A stretch of DNA of 64,000 nt. It comes from Pyrrhosoma nymphula. Its lineage: Eukaryota > Arthropoda > Insecta > Odonata > Coenagrionidae. A program made the translations under genes and the position numbers. Below the pieces are notes generated by a model. It saw nothing but the letters and a program-made list of their open reading frames with translations, was not told the DNA's origin and did no database searches. The stretch spans positions 89,435,838 to 89,499,837 of the forward strand of contig OY754339.1 in NCBI GenBank assembly GCA_963573305.1, written 5' to 3'. Shown piece after piece: positions 53,046-64,000 of the stretch (positions are counted from its first letter, which is position 1; every line of letters starts with the position of its first letter).

Positions 53046-56000
53046 GTTTTCAAGGGAATATTTCAACAATGAAAATACTAATTGATGTTATTCTACATTT
53101 CTCCAAATGCTAATTTTTAAAACCATGGAAGATCACTGCAAAAATTGGCTATCAATTTGCAATGAGATGAATTTTAAATTATATGATCACACTTGTACAA
53201 ATATGAAAAGCAATGAGCAGAGGACATCACCGAAATTGATTTTTTCCATGAACTTCCTAAAATTATTACCCGTTGGATGATAATTAACCTCATTTAAAGA
53301 ATCTTACCCACCTATGCAAAAGTCAGAACTCTGAGCACCTTACCCAGCACTTAAAAACTACAATAACAACACCAATAACGCTAACACAATTGTGACGACA
53401 AAGTTGAGGAGGGCAGATGGAACTATGAGTAGGTAGGTAGTAGATTGTAATTATCTAACAGATTGCGCACACAGGAGTAAATTGCATCAGAGGAAGGAAC
53501 ATATTGAGAAAGTTTTGGGAGAATATATTCTCATTAGTCAACAATTAAGAGAAAAAACACAAGCCTCTGGAGCAGGATAACATGCAATGAATGAATGAGA
53601 CAAGGGCAAAAGAAGTATCCATTGGTAGGCCAATGTGGAGAAAATAGTGTAATAAGACCAGTTATTCACAAAAGCAACATAATTTAAGCTGCTAAAATGT
53701 ATTTGTAAATAGGCAAAAAACAATGCCATAGGTACTAAAACAAAAATATGCTATAATGTATTCAAAATTTTGGAGAGAAATAAGGTAAAAAATAGTCTAA
53801 CAATATTTATTTCCTTGGTCACTTAGCAAATATTTTTTAAATTTGATCAACTTTCATAGGATCATTTTTAATTTTGAAAAAGACTAAGGGGCTACGCCTC
53901 TTGGCCACGTATGGTGGTCCAACCCAAGACTGGCCTCCCTTTGCTTCACTCCCTTGGTTAACGTTCATGCTGAGGTAGGAAAAATGTTTTAATAATACTG
54001 TTAACATTATCAGAATTTTCTATTTTTATGCCAGTCTCTGACTGGCACTGTGATACAGCAAACTTCCAAATACCGGTGTGCGGATTATCCATTTAACTCT
54101 CTCCTCCCTGCATCTCAAAATTTTGGTATTCCAATGGCTAAGATAGAAATAAGATCTTCGAAATTTCCATATACTTATCAATACTCTAAAAGCACTCTAT
54201 TTTTCCATTCATTTGTTTTATCCTCATTATTTAAAGTTCATTTCTTCATACTAATTGGATTGTGTTATCCATTAATAAGACTATGATTTTTTATGTGTTT
54301 TCCAGTTATCAATATTTTTCGATTATCTGTGCTTCATCTTGTATTCACTATCATAATGGTCATAACAACAATGGTCTATCAATGTAGATATATACCAACA
54401 TGAATAAAGTCTACAGGTAATAAAATTGATTTCTCCAATGAGTCCTTTGGGGCATTTTCTCACGTACATTCTTCAAAAATGGCATGGGCTGCTGAGAGGA
54501 CACTTACCAAAAAAGTGCTAAACTTTAGGAAATTTTGGAAGATTTTGAGAACTGAATTGAATGAAAACACAAAATGAATTTTAGTTTTAAGATTTTTGCA
54601 GCAATAAGATATACTACTCTCAATCATTTTCTGAGTACTTCTGAGTGGAGAAATTTTGGCTCAACGTTTCATTCCTCATGCTGGGAACGTCGTCAGGAGA
54701 CTGAAGAAGTTAGATCTGTTTGTGGCTCTGTTTGGGCTATTGGATGACTGACCATTGTTCTCCCATTTTAAAAATAAAAAAAAACAAAATATTAAAAAAA
54801 AATTAAAATACGAAAAACCTTTAACAATATATAAATACATTTCATGAGAGGAGTTCTTATACATAATTTTTGCATTTAGGCTAAACTCAAGCTTTGATGA
54901 ATCATTTTTCATTGGCTACCTTTCATATTCCAAATTATAAACTGTGGGTTTATAAAATGTTTATTTTTCTCATTAACCCTTTGCGCTGAATGTTGGCTAT
55001 AGCCGACAAGGGGGAAGGGAAGCGACTGCCATTAAAGCAATAAACACAGGTATGCTATAACCCCCTCAGACCCAGCTTAGAGAGAGCTTAAGCCCTCTCC
55101 TCAGCAACTGGAAACCTCTCTTCGTCGCAGTGCGAGCCCCACTCACAGCATGTGTCCACAATCAATTGCTTGCTTATGCAGAGGAATAGTGAAAGTAAAA
55201 GTTACTATGTACTCTGGAAATTGAGGCTTATAAGTACATTCCTTATGTTATAGGTGTACATTTACAAATTTAAAATGGTGATCTACCGTTATTTATTTTA
55301 CGTAGTTTGTGTGTAAAGTAACTCTGAACAAATTTTGGTACCTACCTAAATATTAATGGTAGAATTTTGTTTAAAAGCTGTCAAGTCTCTGTAAAACTAA
55401 AGAAATTCAATTCTGATTTAACATATCTTGAGAGTGCAGAGACTATTTTTTTTGCAAAACCATTGCATAAACTAATAATTTACCAAGGCCGCATGTCGTG
55501 GTCAACGGAGCGAAGATTATCTCTGCCCAGTGCCCCAAGAAAAGGGTTTGGCACCCAGCTAAGTGTAGTCCCAAGATGAGGAAACACCTACCTGAGCTAT
55601 TGGATGGTCGTCGATTGAGAGCTCCGCACAGGGAGTGCCAAGAAATTTTAGTGGCATTTATGTGGGGAGAAGCTTTTTCCAACATGAGACACCGGCGCGA
55701 AAGGGTTGAAGCCATGTACGTTTAAAACGAAGGCACCAATTTCAGTTTTAACAGTCCTGATGTGTGCTAAGACCAATAATGATAAAAAATCACTTGACAT
55801 TAATTCATCATAAAAATCAAAGCTAATGTTGGCCAAACATTTTTAGTAAAATTGTGTGGCTTATACATACATATTCATAAAGTTTCAGCTGTAACATTTC
55901 AATTTCCCAGATAACATATACGACACAAGAATCAGGTATAATTAAGGGATTCATCTAGCTGCACATGGGTGTTATGCTGCTCACATTTTGATGATTCTTG

Positions 56001-56779
56001 CATCTCATTGAAATATTGTGTAGTTTCATTTTACTACCTAGTATTTATCCACGTTTAATTGCATTTGATGCTCTACTGAATATCTAAGACATTAAAACAC
56101 AAAAACCTGAGTGTTATATGATATGCTTATATTGTGATTCATTCTTTCAATTATTATAGAAAAGAAGTTCTTAAAACTGTAAAAGCATCATTTTTAAGCA
56201 TTGTCAAGGAAATCAAGCAAAGTTGAAACGGCTACTAAGTCACCATTAAAAAAGGGACTCAAATGAACCAGGGTCCATCTTCAGCTATCCACAATCTTAA
56301 GTGAAACCAAATTTATCTGATTTGCAAATTTAACATGTACATTTTTAATTTTTTTTCTTTTTCTGCTAAGTGTAAACTGCTTTTATAGAATTACGATATC
56401 CATGTTGTTCATATCTAGATTTATGCATCCAAAACCACATACTCCCTAAAAACACCATTCACCACCAGCACCTAAAGACCAGGTTCCATATGCCATCCTC
56501 CTTCCTCTGTGATGAATAGCATAACATTTGGATGGCACTAGTCACATGCTACCCTCCAACCAATTTGGTCCTTCCACACCAAGCTGGGCCTTAGAATGAT
56601 GGCTAAGTACCTATGCAATTTGTGCTTCCCTCACTTCTGACCACCTTTTGAGCACTTTAAGATTGTCATGCAAATTACCCTCCTACCCTGGCTTTCATAG
56701 ACAAAATATGTTCATATATGCACTTAGACCCTAGGAGGCAAACCAGATTCTTAAAAGCCACCCTGGTGAAAATAAATGG
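53046..56779. other. Intron before micro-exon, first part
   Basis: AT-rich. A palindrome-family core (CAACGTTTCATTCC and GTCGTCAGGAGACTG) lies at 54660-54705. A GC-richer patch with a broken open frame at about 55470-55725 is described in the findings. No other feature is supportable. Confidence 0.4.
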
Positions 56780-57021
56780 TGACAGACAGTGTGACATAAG
56801 AGTGCCAAGAGCATTAACATGGTGTGCATAAAATGTGACAAGAACATGACTACAGCGTGAGTACAGTGTGGCAACAGCATAAATTAGGTCTCAAAAGCAC
56901 GAGAGATAGTGTGATGGTACAGTAAATAAAAAAATAATAATTTTTAATACACTGTTAGCAATTGCATGCATGGTTTCGTCAAGAATTTAGGACAGGGCAT
57001 ATACACACAGAAATTACAGTG

Positions 57022-57330
57022 TTAAAATGAAAATATACAATCACTTTGAAATTCTCTTACATCATAGTAGCATTTCTTCATTAGGAATTCTTTGACTCTC
57101 CTTTTGAAAATCACTGGAGAGGTAATGGTTTTAAAGTCGTTTGGCAATTTATTGTACAGTATTGAGGCTGAGTGATAGATGCCTTTTGCAAAAAGGGAGA
57201 ATGAAAACTGACTGGCATGTATGCTATTGTTAGAACAGGTGGAGTAGTCATGATATACAGAGGTTATTGGGAATTCATCAGGATTTTCTTTAACAAAGCA
57301 AACACTTGACAAGATGTAAATAGAGGGCAA
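57022..57330 (-). pseudogene. LINE reverse transcriptase C-terminal fragment
   Basis: The minus-strand frame encodes FSLFAKGIYHSASILYNKLP, NDFKTITSPVIFKRRVKEFL and MKKCYYDVREFQ. The pattern 'xxxxxGIxxYNxLPxxxKxxxxxxxFKxxLKxxLxxxxFYxxxEF' is the C-terminal tail of a common group of insect LINE reverse transcriptases. The first part of the frame is not conserved. It is 5'-truncated and inserted in the satellite array. Confidence 0.65.
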
Positions 57331-57498
57331 TGTTACAGCGTCAGGTCACTGTGCACATGGTGTGAGGACACTGTGCACAAAGTGTGAGAACACCGTGACT
57401 AATACCATCGTACAGTGTGCAGTACATTGTTGTCACACTTTCTGTCATGCTTAAAAGGGAGTACACAGTGTACGTACATTGTGACTAATACCCTTGTA

Positions 57499-57683
57499 CA
57501 GTCAAACCTCTTTAGAACGAACCTCTATAGAAGACAAGTTCTCTATACAACGAAAAAAAGTTCAGTCCCGATTTTAAAATGGGTCATAACTTCTGTACAA
57601 GGGAAACCTCTGTATAACAAAAACCTCTATACAACAAAAGTTTTTTTTTGTCCCTATAATTTCGTTTTAAAGAGGTTTGACTG
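57499..57683. mobile_element. pogo/Tigger-type MITE with TA TSD
   Basis: CAGTCAAACCTCTTTAGAAC at 57499-57518 is inverted at the right end (TTTAAAGAGGTTTGACTG, 57666-57683), and TA flanks both ends (57497-57498 and 57684-57685). The interior repeats AACCTCTxTATAxAACxAA several times. The CAGTCAAACCTC end and the TA target are typical of the Tigger/pogo group. The element is 185 bases and non-coding. Confidence 0.88.
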
Positions 57684-57822
57684 TACAGCGTGCAGCACAT
57701 TGTTGCCTCACTGTTCATCATGTTTTTAAGGGAGCACATTGTGCACACACTGTGCGTACTATGTGACTATCAATATCCTTGTACAGTGTGCAGCACATTG
57801 CTGTCACACTGTCTGTCACGGT

Positions 57823-58224
57823 TTATTTTCACCAGGGCAAAAGCACCACTCTCCACGAGAAAATATTAACGACATACGTGTGGTTTTTTGTGGGAGTGAG
57901 AGGGGGAGGGGGAGAAGAGGGGGTGGATTGGGGGAGTTATGGGGAGAGGGGGACCGGATGATCCATCAAATTCATCCCTCCCCCACTCTCCCCCCTCCTC
58001 CAACCCAACCCCTCTTCTCCCTCTCCCTCTCTCAACCTCTCCTATTTTTTTTTGTGTTTCACTTCCCTGTTCATATTTGATTATGTCTCTCTCTCTTTCT
58101 CCCTCCTCTCACACCCCTACCACCCCACCCCTCCCCTCTCCATACCATTGTTGCCAATGCTGTTGCTGCACACCCCTCCACGCCTTTGCATACTCTTGCC
58201 ACTTGTTCCCAAAAAAACCAACAG
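57823..58224 (+). promoter_or_regulatory. Ca-beta: G-run and pyrimidine tracts upstream of the micro-exon
   Basis: 57893-57953 holds seven runs of 3-5 G in 60 bases, a potential G-quadruplex on the pre-mRNA. 57970-58150 is C/T-rich and includes CTCTCTCTCTTTCTCC (58085-58100), which resembles a polypyrimidine-tract-binding-protein site. The actual acceptor at 58224 (TTCCCAAAAAAACCAACAG) is poor in pyrimidines. Together this suggests regulated inclusion of the next exon. Confidence 0.45.
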
Positions 58225-58263
58225 TGCACCACGACACCTATGGATACTCACACGACCCAAGAG
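58225..58263 (+). CDS. Ca-beta: Ca-beta exon I: 39-base micro-exon
   Basis: Two bases complete the split codon from exon H, then 12 codons HHDTYGYSHDPR and one base. The phase is 1 at both ends, and the donor GAG|gtaaat lies at 58263/58264. Joined to exon H the peptide reads VHHDTYGYSHDPR. A multiple of three in length and equal phase at both ends mean that including or skipping it keeps the frame. I call it from splice sites, phase match on both sides, and position between exon H and the terminal exon. I believe a similar Tyr/His motif exists in the insect Ca-beta C-terminus, but I could not check that here. Confidence 0.75.
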
Positions 58264-61200
58264 GTAAATGGCAACCCCTTCCTCGAATTGCACTCTTTTT
58301 TGAGAACTCCAAAGCGGACACTCCTCAGCTTGAATTTGGTATTCTCTTTTGATACTCATAATTAAATTCAACTCTTCACTGGATTTTTACGTGAATCACA
58401 GTTTGCTGAAAGAATCTAACCAGATCTATGGACGTGTAAAATCAACCTGCATTCTCGGTACTTGTTGTTCAAAATGATACTCATTGTTTCAAAGTTTAAA
58501 TCATGCAATGTCAGAATGATGACACCGACGGTAAGAGATATGGTTTTCTTTAGCAAACTTGGGAGAGAGTGTGAATATTTTTGGTGATGAAAAAATGCAT
58601 GCACGGAAGGTCATTTTCATAAAGGCTGCTGAGGAGTGTCTTTCAGTGGATACCTTATGTGTTTAGAATGTTTTTTATACAAGAATGTCCGTTTGGCAAG
58701 CTTTATTTATATTTGTTCCATACTTCACCAATGCATAGAAAACTCTCGTGTTACAGCTAATGACTTCATTTGGCATAAGTGAACCTAATTTATCATAACA
58801 TTTTACTTGAGCTTTGCACGCATAGCTACTGGAATGAAGCCCACTTACTATCTATCTCTATATTTCTATCTCTCTTCTAGCAGCAAATATCTTCTATCTC
58901 ATCTGTTTATTTAACTACACATTTTGTGCTGTCATTTAATTTATTTCATGGACATGAACAAGGCAAAGAATGAATTTTGCTATTGCTCTTTATTTTCATG
59001 ATAAGAGACTGTTTACATTGATGTACTAATGAATGGTGGTATATTTCTTTTTTGAAGTTGTTCTGCAAGTATTTAACTCTCAAATTACTATTTGAGATAG
59101 TTTCTGAGTCAAATGCATGTTTCTAAAACAAGACTTCGTTGAGGGATTACCAATAATCTCTTGCCTTACTATACATTAATGCTATTATTATTTTGGACAC
59201 TCATTACAATGTATGGATAAATAATTAAGACATGTTCTACCTCTGAGACAGTTTTCATTCCAACTACTTACTTCTTCCTAGCTAAGTTTCATGTGGTTTC
59301 CTCTAAATGTCATGCAAAAAGTCATGACATGTTACTAAGTCTCTCAGTGAGAGAAGACTTTCATTAACAGCTTTAGGATACTTGACAATTCAGAGGATAT
59401 ATTGAGAATGTAGTATCAGTTTTGAAATTTTAAAGTACCTTTCAATTATGCATGTCTCCTCAGTTTTCTGTTCGCTTTAGTTTCATGTATTTGCTTTTCT
59501 TTTCTTGTATTTTATTTCCTCTTGGCTATCTTTCCCCTTAGTTCCCTCAAAAGGTGTTATTCGCACTGTAACTGAATAGCAAGAATAAAAAAATGGGCAG
59601 AGGAATTTAAGTTAGACAAGTGATTGGACAAGGGGTTAAGAGCATCCACTGATGAGTAAGTACTCCAGAATAATCTTCTATTATCATTTCAAACTAACCA
59701 TCGTGGCCAATGGAACTAACCAGAGTGTGAAACATGATTGGGTATAAAGTAGGAAACTAGATAGTCAACTAATCATCAGTGGTTTATCTAAATCACATTC
59801 AAAAGCCAAATTACAAGAGAGTTAGCACTGAACATATTTACATGAAAATTTTTAATGTGTGGTAAAAAAACCTGTCTATTAAAATGTGATTGAATTATTT
59901 AATATTTTTACTTTTATTGGTCTCAGAACCCACCACTAAAGAATAATCAAGGAATGATTTTTTCTTAATCCATCTGCATGCCTCAAACTATCTTGCATGA
60001 CTCATAAATTTAATTTATATGAAGTTTACAAGACATTAGTATGGCGTACATTATTTACTGGGAATGAGTACAAATTGCATCCAAAGATTTACCTATTAAA
60101 ATATGCTCTAGTAATAGTAGACAAGAGTATGAGCTTAGGGACTTGCATTAGACAGGATTTTTTAAAGTAGTGAATGGTAAAAAGTTTGATCTGCTTCAAG
60201 TATTACCATAATTAATCTGACTGAATGCCAACATCAAGAGTGTAAAAGAGTTTTATTTTACTCAATGAATACATACTGTTTCCCTTCAATTACCAGCTAT
60301 CTTGGGTTAGAAACATGCGTTACAAATAATTCCTAGGATACACACCAAGTATAGAGGTGTTCAAATAATTGTAATTTGAGGATTTGTACTACCAATGAGG
60401 AAACTTTAATTGATGATAATGCCTATAAACAGGCATATTTTTGTCAATACCTAATTTCATCGTTTTCTGACTAATCTGAATTGATAAAGGAGGTTGGTAT
60501 TGTTGAGAATCAATATTATTCAATTTACCATAGGGAAACAACATTTGGGACCCAAAACTAACTTTTAGTTATCTCTTCAGAATGAAAGTGGAAAGTTATT
60601 GGTTGATCTTCCGCCAAAACTAAACTTCTTCGATCAAACAAAGGATTATTTATCCCATCTAACTAAAAATATTTCTTCTACGCAAGTATTTATTATGGTA
60701 TCCACACTACAAAAGTATATGTATTCAAAAATATATGGATGCTCAAACTAACAATTTAAATATATGTACCTATGAAAAATGTCAAACAATTAATCAAGAT
60801 GCGTTTCCATCAACAGAGAATTTCTTTCAAGATGAATTATAATTAAGTTAACTAAACTAACTAAAATTGATGACATTTCAATAGCTAAATACTTATTTAT
60901 GTACTGATCCAAAAATATATGATTTTAAGAGGAAATTGCAGTCACTGACTTATCATTTGGTGTATATACTAATGAAACGTACACATTTTTCATATTTCGA
61001 TGGCATGTTAAAATTCTGGGCCAGGCAAGGTAAATATCAACAGACCTAATTTCATACTGTGAACAAGTATTCAATTTAAGTGGTGTGCTGTTACGATACT
61101 ATTGCAGCTGTCTACTAAAGAACCATCCATATATATGCCATAACTTACACTGTGAGTACCCCTAGCTCAAAATTGAGTTCCTTATTCCTTCAAAATATTT

Positions 61201-61359
61201 GCAAAAAATGGTAAATTTCCCAGTGACTGCCCTCAATCTATCCATCCACTGCTTGTAGAATTGATGATTGAACCCAGTGATATGTGATTGCATGCATTCC
61301 ATTTATACCTTGCCGAGCTTGGTCTCCACTCAGCTCACGAGTCATTTTATCCCACACAG
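58264..61359. other. Last Ca-beta intron
   Basis: 3.1 kb, strongly AT-rich with no gene, RNA or transposon that I can support. It ends in TTTATCCCACACAG. Confidence 0.5.
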
Positions 61360-61766
61360 CAGCCTACCACCGACATCGGTCCAGGGGACGTTCACGCCCA
61401 GACTACGAGGAGGAGGAAGAGGAGGAGGTGGAGGAGGGAGAGGAGGAGGACGTGGAGGAGGGGGAAGAGGAGGAGGAGGGGGAGGAGGAGCCGATCGACG
61501 AGGAGCTGGACGAGGAGGACGAGAGGGCCTTCCACCAACGCCGTGCTCGCCGGGGGCCACCCTCGGGGGGTGCCGCCCCACGGAGCCACCGCTCGTCGAG
61601 GGCCGCCGAGCCTGCCATGGCATATCACCACCGCCGAGGGATGACCGAGGACACTGGTCAGCGGTCGGGCGGGAGGCAGAGGATGGATGAGGGTGGGCGT
61701 GGCTGGGCAGTGGAGGACCATTCACCGCACAGGGCATCTTCGCGAAGGGCCCTCAACGCCATCTGA
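61360..61766 (+). CDS. Ca-beta: Ca-beta exon J: terminal coding exon, acidic and Arg-rich C-terminus
   Basis: Two bases complete the split codon, then 134 codons and a TGA at 61764-61766. The protein starts AYHRHRSRGRSRPDY, runs into a long almost pure Glu/Asp/Gly tract (about 39 residues, EEEEEEEVEEGEEEDVEEGE and onward to ELDEEDE), then an Arg/His/Gly/Pro-rich tail ending SSRRALNAI. The acceptor is ACAG|CAG|CC, a NAGNAG site: using the second AG (exon start 61363) removes exactly one Ala codon. The GAG/GAGGAG coding repeat makes several false frames on both strands. The C-terminal region of beta subunits is variable between species, so identity here rests on splice phase and position, plus the GC-rich coding character shared with the other exons. 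Confidence 0.85.
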
Positions 61767-63000
61767 GGAGCTCTCAGGAAATGGAAGGAGACTGGTGCTA
61801 GCTTTGTGCCCAGGCTTTTGATTTGATCACAAAAAATGGAATCCCTTTCAAAAGTAATCACTCAGCACACAGAATGGGCAGTATAGGTTGCATGGCGATG
61901 AGGCAGGGAGTGTACGTATTTGGTTCAAAAAATTATATCACTTCCCCTGGGAGTTTTTTCCCACTGAATCTTTGGAAAACCCACGAGGCAGAAGAATGTG
62001 AGAGTTCTGGTGTGAGGAGTGATGTTGTCCTTGAAAGGGTGGTGGAAGGATGAAAATAGCAGAGCCAGTGTGAGCCAGTGATTGCTTCCATCTGAGGAAG
62101 TTGGAAGGTGTTGCCTGCATGAGTGAGAGCCGGCTCCCTCAGTGGTGGTCATCCTCTGTAGCTTTGAGGCATACACCAAGGAAGTGTTGTGCAACAAAGT
62201 GAGCCATTCCTACAGTCCACTCCTCCCAGGTAATTGACCGTGAATGAAGTATACAGTTTGAGCCAAAGAAGAGATCACAGCCTTGGGCCATGGCTATGCA
62301 GTTGAATTGCAAGTGGTGACCCTCGATGCATGAAGGCCTTCAATTTTTTGCGATGCACAGATTACTGACCCTCCCATTCCCTTTCCTTAATACAGGGTTC
62401 AAAGAAATCTTGAGGTCATTTCAGCTCTGTAGATTTGTTGGTATTGTGGTCCAAAAATTACAAACCTTGAAATGGAACTTTTGGTGTTAAGCTTTCTTTC
62501 ATAATTGCATTATCTAATCAACAAATATAGACCAGCAATGATATTTCAAAATTATTAAAAATAATCCCCAATTTCACCAAGGTCTTTTGAAGTACTATGA
62601 TCTCAGACATTGTGGATTCATTTACATTAGACCTTCCTCACTACGTACAAGATGAGTGAACATCCCTTTGAACTGAAATAATTTGTGGTTTACAGGCATG
62701 ATATTCAACACTTCCTGACCACAATACCCCCGGCAGTTAGATGGGTAGCCCTTGTTCATTCATGTGGACTATGGCAATGTCATGCACATACTGATGGAAC
62801 AGGTTTGGTGATAAGACCTAACTGTCCCCTTATTGACTTCCACTTCCGAGCTTTCCCTACAAGGGAGTGTGATCCTTAGTTTGACCATATGATAAATTGA
62901 TTCCTTTCATTGAGCAGAATATTAAGTGATATATATTGGAATATTGGACAATGACTATGCTAATTTTTTTCTAATATTGGGGAATAAAAAAGACTGTGTT
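61767..63000 (+). other. Ca-beta: Ca-beta 3' UTR
   Basis: The sequence after the stop has no further exon-like signal. The first good poly(A) signal I see is AATAAA at 62983-62988, followed by GT-rich sequence (GACTGTGTTT, then ATTGTGTTTTTA to about 63050). Cleavage near 63000-63010 would give a 3' UTR of about 1.2 kb. Longer forms cannot be excluded. Confidence 0.55.
62983..62988 (+). terminator. Candidate poly(A) signal AATAAA
   Basis: Canonical hexamer about 1.2 kb after the Ca-beta stop codon, followed within 10-60 bases by GT-rich DNA. Confidence 0.5.
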
Positions 63001-64000
63001 TAAAGAAATTAAGAAGAGGAAAAGGAAGAAGGTTGAAAATATTGTGTTTTTACATGACCAATGCGACTGACTAATGCTGAAGTTAAAAAAAAACAAGAGT
63101 GTCAGATAAAGAGAGAGAGAGAGATAGAGATATAAACATTTCCTGCCTTAATTTAGCGAGCCTGCTGTTGATATTTAATATTTATCTAGTGAGTATGTGA
63201 GTATGTAATTGCCTCTCCATGGGTATGCATGCAGACGTACAGGATGTTACTGTAAATACATATATAAATATACACATAATTCTGGATTTTTTATAAAAAT
63301 ATCTGATATCATTTACCTGCTTATGTACTGAGCTATATGTATGTGTTATCTGATTTATTTTATTTCCATAGTGGTTAGAAATAATAGTACATAACAATGA
63401 AACTGAATGATTAATGCTCCTCATGAAAATCAAGTTAAGTTTCGAGAAATTTACTCAAATACTCAGAAAAATCATCCACATGAAACCACAATGCATATCC
63501 TTATAGTATTGTATTAGTTTATTTTTAAGATAAATGATATGAAAAGGGAGTGATGCTATTTGACAGATTATATTAAACACTTCTGAATTTTTTCTTTGCA
63601 ATGAGGGAATGAAGGCTTCCTTTTTTGAACCTCACGTCATTAACTTCATTTTAAATGATAAGCTTAATTTTCAAATTTATACTAAAGAGAAGATATATTT
63701 TTCAAACTCCACAATTGAAGTGATACAGAGCAAATTTATTAGCTTAAGATAAGGTTGTGGTGTTTTATAAAATACCTCTTGCTTCAATGCTATACCAATG
63801 TAAATATTTCATGGATCCTTGCTTCCCAAAACAATATACACAGCAGTATGTTCATCATATTATAAAATATCAACTTTTCATTCTTGTGAGGGTGAAATTA
63901 ATCTGCCTGGACTCTTAGCTTTTACTATAACTACAAAAAGTTCAAAATGACAGCAAATGTGATACATTACTTCATTAAATTTTGAATTTATCTGTAAATT
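63001..64000. other. Downstream DNA
   Basis: AT-rich sequence with a short GA repeat (63109-63130). I see no gene. Confidence 0.5.

Larger units (their letters stand above)
56780..57822. repeat. Satellite-like array of GTGCAGCACATTGTxGTCAC units, interrupted by two elements
   Basis: Units of about 85-100 bases share GTACAGTGTGCAGCACATTG, TCACACTGTCTGTCATG, TTTTAAGGGAGxACA and GTGACTAATACCCTTGTAC. Clear copies are at 57330-57409, 57410-57498, 57684-57783 and the start of a third at 57783-57822. Looser copies are at 56780-56900. A LINE fragment (about 57022-57330) and a MITE (57499-57683) interrupt the array. Confidence 0.75.

Noticed and set aside
54975..55160. PiggyBac-like end (ACCCTTTGCGCTGAATG)
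   Set aside because: The opening words look familiar, but no matching inverted end or TTAA flank could be found.
61342..61737. Long minus-strand open frames rich in Pro, Ser and Leu opposite the last Ca-beta exon
   Set aside because: They are shadows of the GAG-repeat coding exon; their repeats are the complement of the acidic tract.
1..64000. CRISPR arrays, bacterial operons or ribosome binding sites
   Set aside because: The window is eukaryotic, with spliced exons and non-LTR retrotransposons; the tandem repeats at 37.4 and 57.4 kb have no spacer structure.

Overview
This window is eukaryotic nuclear DNA, AT-rich and dense in decayed transposons. It carries a large part of one conserved gene on the + strand: the beta subunit of high-voltage-activated calcium channels (Ca-beta / CACNB family). 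The exon sequences and the transposon mix (a 5S-derived SINE, CR1-like and RTE-like LINEs, PIF/Harbinger, pogo/Tigger and hAT remnants) fit an arthropod, most likely an insect with a large, intron-rich genome. I cannot name the species from sequence alone.

The gene. Ten coding exons with consensus splice sites and compatible phases run from 12267 to 61766 and encode 597 visible residues. In order they give: the conserved N-terminal segment (12267-12383), most of the SH3 domain (22491-22610 and 24405-24663), the variable HOOK and start of the guanylate-kinase-like (GK) domain (35237-35480), the rest of GK (44220-44385, 47943-48041, 49110-49277), the end of GK plus a Pro/Ala/Ser-rich linker (52352-52526), a 39-base micro-exon (58225-58263), and a terminal exon with a long acidic run, stop codon and 3' UTR (61360-61766 onward). 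The true first exon or exons are upstream of the window or hidden in the first 12 kb. One phase-compatible but weak candidate lies at 8796-8819. Several alternative-splicing opportunities are visible: in-frame paired donors in two exons, a NAGNAG acceptor in the last exon, a micro-exon preceded by G-run and pyrimidine tracts, and a UG-rich acceptor at the HOOK exon.

Layout. 1-12.2 kb: upstream DNA with a Harbinger element bounded by TAA duplications, a three-copy degenerate repeat, a MITE, GC-rich islands at about 3.3-3.85 kb and 8.45-8.9 kb, and a duplicated 99-base segment. 12.4-22.5 kb: first visible intron, with two copies of one CR1-like LINE, RTE-like LINE pieces and a Tigger transposon cut by a LINE. 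24.7-35.2 kb: intron with inverted-repeat elements and a long pyrimidine tract. 35.5-44.2 kb: intron with hAT-type elements, a 77-base tandem duplication and a rearranged double copy of an RTE-like reverse transcriptase. 44.4-47.9 kb: intron with a THAP-like exon beside a 5S-derived SINE. 49.3-61.3 kb: introns with an hAT-type MITE, a foldback element and a satellite array holding a Tigger-type MITE. 61.8-64 kb: 3' UTR and downstream DNA.

Apart from Ca-beta I see no other intact host gene. Most other open frames are broken transposon proteins or chance frames. I found no clear case for a wholly new biological system. The most useful leads are the regulated-looking splice architecture of Ca-beta, the 5S-derived SINE with exact target-site duplications, and the recurring family of palindromic elements.
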